Assembly (NCBI RefSeq): GCF_910592395.1
Contig: NC_088320.1
Coordinates: 1,426,001-1,490,000 of the forward strand
Origin: Lineus longissimus
Lineage: Eukaryota > Nemertea > Pilidiophora > Heteronemertea > Lineidae
Reading direction: 5' to 3'
Length of the DNA: 64,000 nt
In this document: positions 1 through 11,914 of the stretch, one piece after another
How the letters are laid out: every line of letters begins with the position of its first letter
Numbering within the stretch: position 1 is the stretch's first letter
Made by a program: the position numbers and the translations under genes
Notes under the pieces: model-generated
Told to the model about the DNA's origin: nothing
Seen by the model: only the letters and a program-made list of their open reading frames with translations
Database searches by the model: none

Positions 1-7
1 ACAATCA

Positions 8-244
8 ATGGACCAAGCGGTGCTAAACTTTTCCAATGCGAATCATGACGTTCACAAATATTCTCACACCGGAAACGGGCATTCTTTCAGCGCCACCCTG
101 TGGTCAGAAATGATAACAAACAATCGTCTGCTCATATTCGGGACAATGTTGATCAATTTTATCTATGGATTACAAAGCTTGTTTAATTACACTCCGAGAT
201 ATATGTTAGTGCGATTACTTTTCTCATACCCGGAGTTCGTAAGT
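8..244 (+). CDS. Possible partial coding exon at the left edge
   Basis: An open frame starts 8 bases into the window and reaches a consensus donor (TTC followed by gtaagt) at 245. The middle has a hydrophobic stretch of about 20 residues (around residues 39-60) that could be a membrane segment. No family is recognised, the upstream part would lie outside the window, and no downstream exon was found. It may be chance. Confidence 0.18.
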
Positions 245-262
245 ATTTCAACCTGTTTCTAA

Positions 263-1119
263 TTCCCGTCATCTTTTTGCGTGGTCTTTTGGTCTTTGCA
301 TGGTGCTTCCCTGGTATTTACAGTTTCCTGCCACCCGAAAAATGTGGCACTCTTCTTACTTGATTACCATCACGCTAATAACGCGAAGTGACAGTCGAAG
401 TACATGTATATCGCTATCTCGAAACCATCTCTACAGAGAATAAAAAGGCAGTTCAGCTTTAAACAATGTAGGTGCTGACGTCATCACATACTTCGCTGTC
501 AGGCTTAGCTTCGGCGCATGATACTTAATCTGTTTTTAACTTTTCTTTTCGTCGAGAGATTAATCCTCTAGGTTTTTTCGGGTCCGAAAGCGTTTTTGAC
601 CCTTCATCTTCATCTCAGATATATTCTTCGTGTCGTTCCAGGTGTTGTTTTTCATATACCCGTTCTTCCTTAATGTTTTACAAATACTCACTGGCGCTAT
701 GGTTATGGGAGCAGTGGTAAACCATGTTCTAAAAAGACATTCGGAAAACCGACGCAGCGAGAAATAGACCGGCGGCAAGCCACAGGAGTTTCTGGCGATG
801 ATGTAAAGAAGAAAGGATCGAGAATCATTCCATGTCTTCCGATTTTACAAACATTTTTATATTTTCCAAATTATATCATTATACCATAAATGTGTCAATT
901 GGGTCTCATTACTTTTTATCATTTTTCAAGTTGTATCGTTGATTCATGCCACATTTCTCTGAAAAAAAGTTTCCCGGCAGACCAGTGTACCAGAGAGGCA
1001 TTACCAGAGAGCTTCCGCATCCTGAACCTCATGGTCTTATACTCCCTTTATGTCTTAATGAGATGCAAAAACTTTGGTGGTCAAGATGCGCTATCCACGA
1101 ATCATGAATCACGTGATTG
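263..1119. other. Non-coding stretch left of the sushi/PAN gene
   Basis: No convincing exon on either strand. A full CRE palindrome (TGACGTCA) lies at 476-483. It probably belongs to the 3' flank of the minus-strand sushi/PAN gene. Confidence 0.5.
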
Positions 1120-4100
1120 TCACGCGCCTGGGTATTCACTGTAGTCTTCCCCGTATACTGTGTCGTTTGTCCCAACGAATTGACTCTTGGTGTAAAGATA
1201 GTAAACTCTCCAGCCAATGTTGATCAGTTTCTTACAAGAAGAATCTTTGAATATGCAGTACGTCCCGTATTTCGTCATGACAACAAACAGGAAGCTCCTA
1301 CATTCGGTCATTCGGCTGCATTCGACGAAACATTTGTCTGATCTCCTCCTGTCGTGTGATTCCAAATAGATGCGCTTGAGGTCTCTTCCGGTACAGTCGC
1401 CAAAACGACGAACGTAACCTAAAATCATAAGATGAGATGAGCAAACTTCATCAACATTACCACTGAGCAAACAGAATCAAATCATACTGGCAAGGCCTGA
1501 ATCATCTTATAAGACCCGGAACCGCAGCCAACATTAATAGACTGATAAACGTATAGTACCGCAGCCTGTTCAGCTTTGATGAAACCGCTGGCGATTCTCT
1601 TTGCCTGTTACCCCAGCCTCGGTTTGGTTTGAATCAGAGTGGGGTCGATCACTAGCCCTGACAAACGCAATCCAGAGTCGTATCCTCCTCCCCTCGCACA
1701 CGTTACATAAGCTCGGTCGTATAGTGCCGAGTGTTGGTCTGAGGTTCAGGCTGATCAAAATAGAGAGGCCAAGAGATAATTACGTTAACGCTGACGCGTG
1801 TAAGGAAATCTAACATGCCTTTCTTATATTTCAAGACGGTAGATTTCTTTGCCGGTGGCCAGCACTTCAGGTCGCGGCTCACAGCTGTCCACTTCCCATC
1901 CTTCTGACATGTTCGGCTGGCCGTCCACAACTGTCCCCCTGTGTCCGACTGTCTGTCCCAGTCCTCTTCGCCATAGTCCCGCCCTCCGCCACTAAGTTCG
2001 CCCGGTTTCGGCTGCCATTTGCAGCGATATTCGACCCGCGTCTTGGGTTTGAATCTCGTCAATTTCTTCTCTTCCGCCTTGAGGGTGCCAGGCACTATCC
2101 ACGTGGCGAATTGAATCGGAGTAGGCTGCGGACAGTCAATCAGCGCTGTTCGAAAAGGAAAGATTATCCATAAACAAATGTGTTGACCGATCGTATGATA
2201 ACCTCAGACGTGGCAAAATGAGATTAAATTTCTTCTCACGACGGTTCTCGACCAATTTTACAGTCAATTTAATGTACATATGTATTGCCAAATTTCGGGC
2301 GACGCCTCTCAAGATCACACATCTGTCTGAACTGCGCCATTCTGAGATGAATGTGACAGTCATGATCACTTGCAGAAATTATCAACATCAGCGATACTCA
2401 CCTTTACACTTGAATTTGGCCTTGGACCACGTCTCATTCTCCTGACAGACTATGGAGGTTCTTTCCCCAGATATCCAGAAACCCGCATCGCATGAATATT
2501 TATGCTCCGTCCCGATTGCACCACCACCTCCAGAGACAGATGCGTGCGGTTCTGTAGGAGGTGCTCGGCATCCTTCCTCTAGATCAAATATAAGATATGA
2601 CTAGAGTAATGTCACTTTAGTACTCTTCACTTCTTTGGTCAGAAATCTTGTAAATGTTTGACCCGTAGACACGTACAGTTTTAGATGGAAAAACGTAGCG
2701 TTCGATGTGAAAGACAGGCAATATAATTTATATATCCAGCTGGCCAGGCCTACTATTTACTGTAAACTGGTCAAGTGTCGTCATGAGTTTTCAGCAATGC
2801 AATGTGATGTACATTGTGCACATAGGTGCGACCGCCTTGAAAGTCGCGACGGCTCCTCGCCGACATATACTTACTTATACAGGTGAAGTTATGCTTTGAC
2901 CACGTCTCGTCCTCTTGGCATGTCAACTGCAGAGTCGCCTGGTGATATCCCTCGACGCATGCGTAATCGGCAAATGAGCCTATTGCGACGGCACTCCCCG
3001 TCCTCTCCGTGTTGGGCACGTAAGGATGGTCCGGACACTTCATCTCTGAAAGAAGAAAGGCCATGAAATAAATAATGGTTATTTGATAAAGAGCCAAACG
3101 CTTATAGCGTCTGCCAACCGTGCTTGGACATATTAAAGACTGTCCTATCGCTAGCGGGGATACAACACTCTTCCGTCCACCCAGGACCGTCTTCCATCCA
3201 ACTCGAGATCCTGTCGACAGGATGCACCCTTTAGCAACAATATCTGCCGTCCACCAAATCCAATCGCCAAGATGTATGCATGTCAGCCCTACAGTAAAAG
3301 TCCGGTCAGCATAATGTACCTTTCACATAAGGAACCCTCCCGTCCTTTATAGCCTTGGGGGCCAGTCGCCAGGACTACGACCTTCTGCCGTCTTCCAGTC
3401 CTGACTAGACTCCTAGGGCAGTCCATTGCGTCATTCTAATTGGCGACAGGACGACGCCGGTCCAATGCGTCCGGAGTGTAGCCCTGACAGGATGTGCCTC
3501 TAACTGATTGGTCAAACTTTGGGTCGCCAGCCGTCGCAAAGATGTCCATTATGTGCTTACCATCACAACGGAAGTCTGTTCTGGACCAAGTGGCGTTGTT
3601 GAGACACTTTACTGAATTATTCCCGCGAGGACGAAAGTATTGTCTACACTTGTATGTGACTACGTCGCCCTCTGTGAAGTTCTGAGTGTTTGCTTCGACA
3701 AGAGATGAAGCGGCGATGTCCGGTGGAGTTGGGCAGACAACACCTGTTGTTGAAATAAAATATAATCAACCAGTTGATCCGTGCACAAATGGCATACGAT
3801 ACATCGGCTAATTTCACATTTCCCGATTTTGGTCGGCGTATTGTCCCCATAAAATGTACCACACACACACCCTCAAAGTGACCCGGAGTGATAGAGGTCT
3901 CATGCCTTTCGCCTATACACTCATACGTTTTTGAGGGTAGGACTAATTCCTTGGATGCAAAACTGACGAAACATATACGTACGGCTACAGACGATGTCTT
4001 TTCCCGACCAGGATCCATCTTTGTTACAGACTCTCGCGTCACTGCCGCCAACCTGTCTATACCCATAGAGACAATCCCAGACCGTCACATCTCCCACCAG

Positions 4101-4566
4101 GCTCTCTTTCAGCTTCGGGACGGCATTCGTCACATTCACCGGATGACATGTGACGTTGGATGCTTTATCTTGACCTTCTAATCCATCAAGGTCAAGGCTG
4201 TCAAGGTCATCGAGGTCAGATGCTTGATGCGGCTTCGCCAAATCAGCGGGTACCTGCAACGAAGGATATAATGTAGTTATATAGGCTCGTTCCCGAACAT
4301 GTGCATGTTACGGTAGGCTCCTCGGCAAGGAGCCGTCTCGAACACTTTACAGAGAGTCATCAGCTTCGTGGGAAATAGCATATATCCTAGGATGTCCTCA
4401 TTGCGTGATAGCTAACTAATGAAGACCAGTATATCACCCCTCGTCTCGAAGACCTCTATATTTTTTTTGGGGGGGGGGTAAGGGGTTTCGCACGTTTTCA
4501 ATTCTAAATATAAATATAGCTCACCTGAATAAGGACCCAACAAACGGTGCCCAAAATTATAAACAT
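1120..4566 (-). CDS. Secreted sushi/CCP-repeat protein with PAN/apple-like C-terminus
   Basis: Exons read on the minus strand: 4525-4566, 3983-4253, 3561-3743, 2875-3045, 2402-2578, about 1830-2145 and 1120-1418. The first exon codes a 14-residue hydrophobic start (MFIILGTVCWVLIQ) that looks like a signal peptide. The second opens with an Asp/Leu-rich acidic stretch and then a first sushi domain. The next four exons each hold a sushi module with the usual four-Cys spacing and a Trp before the last Cys (for example DETWSKHNFTC). The sushi exons that could be fully bounded are phase 1 on both sides, as expected for shuffled extracellular modules. The last exon has six Cys and a PAN/apple-like pattern, then stop TGA at 1120-1122. 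The donor of the exon ending near 1830 is unresolved: no phase-1 GT fits, so an extra exon or a non-canonical donor is possible. Likely an extracellular adhesion, complement-like or matrix protein; no specific ortholog is claimed. Confidence 0.72.
4461..4478. repeat. T8-G10 homopolymer junction
   Basis: Eight T followed by ten G in the 5' flank of the sushi gene. The G run may be a polymerase-slippage or assembly-sensitive site. Confidence 0.9.
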
Positions 4567-5350
4567 GAAGACAGTTCCCTCACAAAAAATCGGCCGATGA
4601 CTCTGAGCCAGTGGTTACGGTCAATTTTACGAAAATCTGCTCCTCTCTTGGAAATCAGTGATGTATATCAACATGCAAGACTTTCAACAATCCTATCTTG
4701 CCACTACTCTCATAAAAAACGGTGTCCAATATTCCTTGAAACGGTTTCGTTGTTTTATGTAAATTCGTATTTGCTTTATCTCTTAGGTACCGTTTATACA
4801 TTCTTTTATCATTACTTCGCTAACAACAGATCTCAGGCCGTACATTAACTATAACATTACTGACTGATCAATCCATATCCACATGGCTTCTTCAGTTACT
4901 TCTAAAGAAAAGATTTGCCGATCTCAACTTGCCCGCAAAACGGGTAATTTGCGAGTAATTTGTTGTAATGCGACTCCTCCTTTAATTGAAGCGATTCAAG
5001 CGCCATCTGGCCTCTTGGGTTACACTAACGCCGCCATATTCTGCAAGAAGGAAAAGAAAATTTTGGGTATGTCACTTCGTACAAAGTGACCGATTTTGAG
5101 CGGTTCTGACGGATTTTTATAACTTTACCATTGCTGACATATCAATTATATTCCAAAGATTATAATGATCAAGTATGGTGACCTTGAAATGTTTTGATCG
5201 TCTAATAATCTACCCTGTTTGCAACCTCGGAAAAGAAACAAAATGGTTTGTGTACATCAATGTACAACAGTACACAGGCTACATACACACGTCAGAGTTG
5301 ACATTTCCGTTTTTGTCTTGCAGGTGATCCTGCGGTCATCCATTGGTTAT
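4567..5350. promoter_or_regulatory. Shared intergenic region between divergent sushi and ATF2/7 genes
   Basis: The two genes are head to head with under 800 bp between start codons. A YY1-like core (GCCGCCATATT) sits at about 5031-5041, followed by a possible donor (ggtatgtc) near 5066, so a short 5' untranslated exon of ATF2/7 may lie here. An acceptor (cttgcag) at 5317-5323 precedes the exon carrying the ATF2/7 start. No clear TATA box was seen. Confidence 0.4.
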
Positions 5351-8300
5351 ATGTCGCCAGACGATGACAAGCCATTTGCTTGTAATGCCCCGGGATGTGG
5401 GATGGTAAGTCCTGCAGAACTGAACTGAAGGCTGAGTGAAACTGAAAGTGACTGCTGAGCAGTGCAGATGCAGTGACTGAGTGAGGGCTGGGGCTGGGAG
5501 TGAGAGCAGCCTGCCTATTCCTCTCCTAGTCCTACTCTGGCTGGTATTTCGGTTTGACTTTCTGGGCCTTTGCCATGGGCTATACATGTATACATAGCTT
5601 GTTGGCTGCCAGATTTGTGGAGACTGGACTGGTTACTGGTGCTGGACCGGACGGTTCATGGGCTGGTTCTGTTGTACCTGAATTGGTGACTAGAGCTCCC
5701 AGCTCCGTGGCAACTGGACTGATCACTGCTTCAATGTACATGTAGAAACTACATTACTGTCAGCCTTCTTTTGTATTGAATGAAGGATTATAAAAAGATA
5801 TTTTTTCCTTCATTTTGCAGAGGTTTACCAATGAGGACCATCTCACAGTCCATAAGCGTAAACATGAGATGTCCCTGGCTCTTAACTCCTCCTCAAGTGC
5901 GAAGTCTGTTGCAGCCCACAGCAGTCTCTTTGTGGGTAAGAATCCAGGTTTGGTGCCTCGGTGAGAGCAGAGATGCTGAAGTGAAAAACTGATAGTATAA
6001 AGATGACCTAGACTACCGATCTCATATTTTTCTGATCAATCCCAAGTGGAAGGAATCTCTTCATTGAGGCCAATCTTCAGCCATCAGTGATCACATTAAA
6101 ATTGCTTGAACTTTAATCTTTAAAGCTTCAAGATCGTTAAGATGAAGTACAGAACAATTTAATAAGTCCTTACCAAAGTTAATCTCTCGCAGCAGATCAA
6201 ACTCCGACACCAACCAAGTTCCTTAGGAACTGTGATGAGATAGGACTCTTCCATGAACTCAGCAAGAACCCCTTTGAAGAGGCATTCAAGAAGGCCTCAG
6301 ATGGCCTCTCCACAGGTTTGGTGAGTAAGATTTGTCAAATGAAATAATCCAAAATGGTACCCAGCTCGCTCCAGAGTAGAAACTAATCCTTTTTAGCAAG
6401 ACATTTTAGAGAAGGGATAATGATTGACATGGCTGAGCTCAGACCGACAAGTCTGTTGATTTTATATAAAAAACTACTCCTTGTGATTGGAGTAAGGGTA
6501 CTGGTACATGACATATATGAATATAGTTACTCAGTGACCAAGGTGGAAAGAAAACTTCAATACAATATGACTTGTGGTCCTTTTTTCAGCCACCTATACC
6601 TGGTCCCACCCTGGACACCCCACAGGCTCTGGATACTCCAACCTCTGCCCTCTTGCACAGCATTTCCAAAGTCATCAGCATGCCAGGGCAAACCCTGGCT
6701 CTAGACACGCCAACACACGTCTTGGACACGCCAACACCGGTGCTTCTTCGACCCCTATCACGTGTTGAGAGTCATGACATACCTGAACTCTCCGCGGATA
6801 ATATCATAACCATCCCATTTACGGAAGCAACTACACCAGTTCCACCAGTAGAGGTCGTCTCAACCATGACAACGACGACTGCTAACGAGGCTGTCAGAAT
6901 CAAACAGGAACCTAATGAGATGTCTCAGTCGGTATGTATAGAGCCTCTTGGCTATTTTATCCTCTACATCAAGAGTTCCCCTCAAGGTCAGCTTCGCCTA
7001 CCCCTCGCCTGTCGGACAGGCATATGTACCCAAAAATATGGCTTTGCAAGTATGTTGCTGATAATTTCAGTGTAGAATCCTTTGTTTCAAAGTTGAAAAA
7101 TACTTTTACTGACTACTTTCCCCTTTAGACTTCATGATACCAAATGTTTTGATCTTCTTTTTAGTCCCCAGTGACAACTTCTCAACCAGTTGAGACCACC
7201 CCTTCACCCCAACAGGAGATTGAGCTGTTTGCTAGTGGTGTCGCCCCTGATCCCACGATGCAACCTGTAGTGACGTCACATGTCACCTCAGCGACCCAAG
7301 GAGCAGCAACAACAGGGATTCCTGTTCCTAATCCTATGGCTACATTGTGAGTACTTGCATTTGTTCAAGAAAGTTTAGATTCTGTTGACTTGATTTAATT
7401 GTCGTAATTCAGGAAATCTCGGGAGCTATTACTCACCGTTTCCCTTTTGGAAAGCATATAAAGAAATCATATTATTTTTCAGGTCACCACAAATCCTTAA
7501 AGGAGGTCAAGTTGCCACGGTGCAAATGTTCATTCAGTTGCCCAATGGGCAGACGATACCCGTCAGTATCCCAGCAGCCATTGCACCACAGACGTCACAG
7601 GTTGTTCCGAATAGTAGTGCACCGGAATCTCTTGTAACAGTTACCACAGCAACCAGCTCATCTGCCCTTACAAAACAGGTATGTTTATTATCATTAAGAA
7701 AGTGCACTGAACTCATGAGTTTTCCAGTTGAGACGCAGAAACTATCTCAAAGTGTTAACAGTTGTCAAATCTGTCTACGGTGTTCAAACCTATCGGGCTC
7801 TTTGTGATTCACGTTCCAATTTTCTCATGCCATTTGAAATGTTTTTACATCTGATTACTCCAGAAATTAAAGGCTGCGCTCTCTCAGAACAATCCACAGA
7901 ACATCATGAACAGTAACATGATGGTTATGACAGAAGCTGTTGAGAGGGTGACATCGATGGAGCAAAACTACATGGATTCGATGTCGGTATCGAGCCCCGA
8001 GACACCACCGACGACGATTCCAACCATCGTGGCGTCGGCCATCCCGAGGATAGATGTGGTATCGCCGGCCGAGTCTGATTACAGTTTTTGCGATCCAGAT
8101 TCATCGACTGTTCCAAGGTAAGGCTGATGAATATTTCTGTAATTGTGGTGCACCGGTCCAAAACATGACTCTGTGGTCAATCGTCTCGCTTCCCAGTGAT
8201 CCATTTGAAGCAGACAAGTTCACATGTAAGGAAATGTAATTTCAGATAAGGTGAGGATTCTTTGTCTTCCAGGATGAGGAAGATAAGTACTTCTGATTAG

Positions 8301-9279
8301 CCTTGTAGAAATGAAGTGACAAGATGATTTCCAGTTAGTCACCACTCCTTACTTCTTTGCCGATAAGTGTGAAAGCTCTGGACTAGCTATTGATTCCAAA
8401 TTGCAATCTCATGCCAAACATTTGTTTATCAACAAGATCTGTTTTCTCTCCATTGTACACGTAGCAAGCGATCAAGGCTGGAAGAAGGAGATCCTGACGA
8501 AAGACGCAGGAAGTTTCTCGAAAGGAATCGTGCTGCAGCCGCCAGGTGTCGCTACAAGCGGAAAGCATGGATAAACGGCCTCGAAAAGAAATCAGACGAT
8601 TTGGCAGGAGTAAATCAGAGACTGACTAGTGAAATTACATCGCTGAGGACAGAGATCGCTCAACTTAAAAGCCTGTTACTTGCCCATAAGAATTGTCCTG
8701 TGACACTACAGCAGCAGGCTCAACAGGGCCAGTTAAATCTAGGTAGGTGTTGTTGGCAGAATTGGTATCTGCCTTGGAGCAAATTAGCAAAATATGTTAC
8801 TGTTAGTCTCCAGTTCTTCTGAGCCAACAAATCTTGATCTTTCTAAAGTAGGGCCTTCAAATTACCTTCATGAGAACCACAAGCCAAAAAGTATCCAATA
8901 TGGCAAAATGAGAAACCTGTCTCTCTTTTAATTAGCATTTAATTTTTCTTCGCAGACATGTTCATTGAATTCTTCCTTTTGAATTCAGCTATCTTTCAAT
9001 TATATTTCAGTCTCGACTCCTGAAGAAATGGACGCTGCCAGTTCACCAGCATCGGCTGGAATAACCGTGGTGAATACTGTTTCTACAGCAACAACTGCAT
9101 TGAAACAAATACAGAACAAAGCAGTGCCAATCAGCACTTTCCTTTCTCAGAACAATATACCTATCGCTTCTGCATCAACTGCAGTTCCCTTGGCAACCGT
9201 TGCCCCGGCTACGGTTGCCGGGGGTGTTAATCAGACATATATAATTGTGACAAATCAGCCTACAAATGGACAGTCTTGA
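5351..9279 (+). CDS. ATF2: ATF2/ATF7-type bZIP transcription factor
   Basis: Coding exons: 5351-5404, 5821-5935, 6196-6320, 6590-6931, 7165-7346, 7483-7678, 7864-8117, 8465-8742, 9011-9279; 604 aa with all phases consistent. The N-terminus has the family C2H2 finger (C11, C16, H29, H33; RFTNEDHL core) followed by QTPTPT at 58-63, matching the vertebrate stress-kinase sites Thr69/Thr71. A Pro/Thr-rich region repeats DTP motifs (about 102-150), and IKQEP at 202-206 fits a SUMO consensus. LPNGQT is the conserved mid-protein motif. The bZIP has basic residues 436-456 and leucines at 462, 469, 476, 483 and 490, then the family HKNCPV signature. In vertebrates the family binds CRE sites as homodimers or with Jun, downstream of JNK/p38. 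The start ATG matches the vertebrate N-terminus (MSxDDKPF). It may be the single pre-duplication ATF2/ATF7 gene (inference). Confidence 0.95.
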
Positions 9280-10545
9280 TGTTAGTAACAGAGGCTTGGG
9301 GTCTCTGTTTTGTTTTGGGTTTTTTAGCCTGGCTTTTGATGTTTATTTTTGGACAGAAATGGCAGATATTTTAAAGGGCTGTGCTCAGCTTATTCTCATT
9401 TGCTTGCAAGTCTTATGATGTGGCGTGGAGTTCCCTGGGCGCTCGGCTTTCGCCCATGCCGTCAGAGATCGGAGCATCAATGCAAAAGGTGACCGCTATG
9501 ACTTATTTCATGTCATCTTTATTTTACAGTTATGTTATTTTTGTAAAAATGTCTATCTGTAAATTTTGTTTCAATAATATTAGATGTTTTAATCTCAAAG
9601 GCTTTATGAAGTGTTATGTGTAGTGTATATGTTTGTAATATATGCTCACCTAATTAAGAATCTGGTGCAAGGTATCATTCAGATTTAGTGATAAGTTTTT
9701 AGCTTCACAAAACCCTAAACCTTTCTGTCGCTTATTTTGCAACATGGTGTTGTGGCCTGCTCGGCTTTGGACAAGATTGAGGTTGAAAGTGGTGATTTGT
9801 TGCCAAAATTAGGCAGGCCTAGTTTCTAGCGGATTCAATGGTCACTAGCTCATTAGGGAAGGTAGACATGTCGGGATGTCCTTGATGTTGTATGCTAAAC
9901 TTGACTTAAAGTCTCATTTGTATACATGTATAATATCTGTAGGCTGATGCCACAGGTATTCTGTAATATATAGGTGCAGGCCTGGTACTATTTCGAGCAA
10001 CTCTTCCTTTAAATGATGTAAACCATACATGTACATACTTCAGAGGATTTGTATGTTCTTGTGTACACATGTTGATGTACAGATATTGACAGTATAGAAT
10101 TGATGTACATTCATAGAAATATGTATGATACTATTTAAATCTTGTTCGTATATCTCAAAGTATTCTCTGTTTTGTGGAGTATAGCAGACTGAGTTTGAAG
10201 GCAGTAGTGAAATTGTGAAATGTTGGATTGAAGAACTATTGTTTATTCTCATCCTGGTTTGGCGATGTATATTATTTGACACTGTCACACCATCACTCCT
10301 GGGTGGAACCTGTTGTCCGATGACTGGCTCTGCCTGTCACATGAGGAACAAGAAGTCGAGCCTGCACTGATAGGGTAACTCTCTCTGCCCATATTCTGCC
10401 TTGACATCTGCTGTTATACTCCCTGCCGAGAGGAGGGTAATGTTGTTTTATTGAGATATTATCAATCACGTTGTGTACATGTACGCTCTGTTCGTTCTTT
10501 ACGACTTTTTGGAATCGTAAATAAAGAATTGGTTATCAAAGACTT
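9280..10545 (+). other. Probable 3' UTR of ATF2/7
   Basis: AT-rich sequence with no coding signal between the ATF2/7 stop and a canonical poly(A) signal at 10520-10525. Confidence 0.6.
10520..10525 (+). terminator. Poly(A) signal of ATF2/7
   Basis: AATAAA followed about 15-30 bases later by a GT-rich stretch (cttgtcttgttgg), the usual arrangement for cleavage and polyadenylation. Confidence 0.65.
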
Positions 10546-11503
10546 GTCTTGTTGGTACATGTAGCTATTACTAGTGAAAGGGACATGACGTAGTGGACAC
10601 AGCATTCTGCCAGTGAGGGTGTGCCATCCAAACTCCAGCACACATTCTGCAAGATTTTCCTCGACCTCTTGGCCAAGTGTCGAAAGGCGTGGCTACATGA
10701 AACGTGGCCAGAGGGCGCATACCAGGGTTGGCGCGCCTGTTCGCATTTTCGCCACTTGCGAATGCTGCACATGAGTGGCGATTATGTCTGGATAAGAATT
10801 TTGCGAATTCAATTTGAATTGCCATGATTTGGCGAGAGAGTTGTGCGAAAATTGATCAAAGTCTATCAAAAAGATCCACTTCCACACCAAATGCACCAAG
10901 GAACGATCGTTAGTCAGTCAAACTTTATCATATTTGCGGGCGGCCGCGCTATCGCACATGGTTGCGATCGTATGCATTGTAGTTCTACCCGTTGCCGCTA
11001 GCGTTATTTTGGTGGCGCTGCTGGTCGCCTTACGCATACATTATCGGCTTGTTTCCCGCTCGCTTCGTTGCCATTGGAGTCTCCGGTCACGTGTTCCTCG
11101 AATCGTTCGTTGATTTGCTAGTCTCAGTACTGGCGGGCTGCCATTCTCGCACATGTTACTGTGGGCTGGGTCGGCCCCAAGATGGACAGACGATCGGCAA
11201 TGGCTAGAGCTGACTCAATATGGCTAAAAGTGACAGCCACTTGGCTAGTAAAAAGTGGCTAGGAGGAAAAAATTCACAGTGTCAACCCTGCATACAATAA
11301 TGACAAAATGTATTAGTAAAGACCAACTTGTGGGGATCATTGGATGAACTATCCTGGAGCCTCTGTGGCTGCGCAAGGAAGTGGGAGTCTGATAGACAAA
11401 TGTTGAACACCGCAGAGGAAGCACTGGTAAAGGGGCTATAGTCAAAGTGATCCTTTCACACCCAGCACACTTCCATGGACCCCATGACCATTACTTGTCA
11501 TAT
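10546..11503. other. Intergenic stretch between convergent ATF2/7 and JAZF1
   Basis: No credible exon or RNA gene seen. A local GC-rich patch with a NotI-type sequence (gcggccgc) lies near 10941. Confidence 0.5.
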
Positions 11504-11623
11504 TGGGTGATATGAATAAAGACTAGTAAATGCTTTTATCTAAAACTCCATGTACATTTACACTTGGCCTTTCTGTACAAAATTGAAGTAAAAGCATTTG
11601 CTAGCCTTTATTCATATCACCCA
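11504..11623. mobile_element. MITE-like 120-bp inverted repeat
   Basis: Two arms of about 36 bp, 11504-11539 and 11588-11623, are inverted copies starting TGGGTGATATGAATAAAG, with two mismatches, separated by about 48 bp. Terminal inverted repeats on a short AT-rich non-coding core fit a MITE or a folded hairpin transcript. No clear target-site duplication is visible and no superfamily is assigned. Confidence 0.6.
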
Positions 11624-11914
11624 TTATCACGTATGTAGGACAGGACTTGTGTCAACCAGTCACAACCATGTCGGTCTCTACAACCACCAGTGAATGGCAC
11701 GAGATCAATTCGGAGTTGGATTTTGACCGATTTGGACTTATGTATGACGTCATGGGATTCTTGTAGGTTCATCAGTCAGGACGTTGTGTAAAACTCTTCT
11801 CGTCAGACTGGCAGGTGCTGTCCCCAAGACTACCTGACAGGCTGGACACATTAGATAATGGACTACAATCTAGGAAGCTAAAAAGAACAACAAAATTTCT
11901 GCAAATGACTTGAG

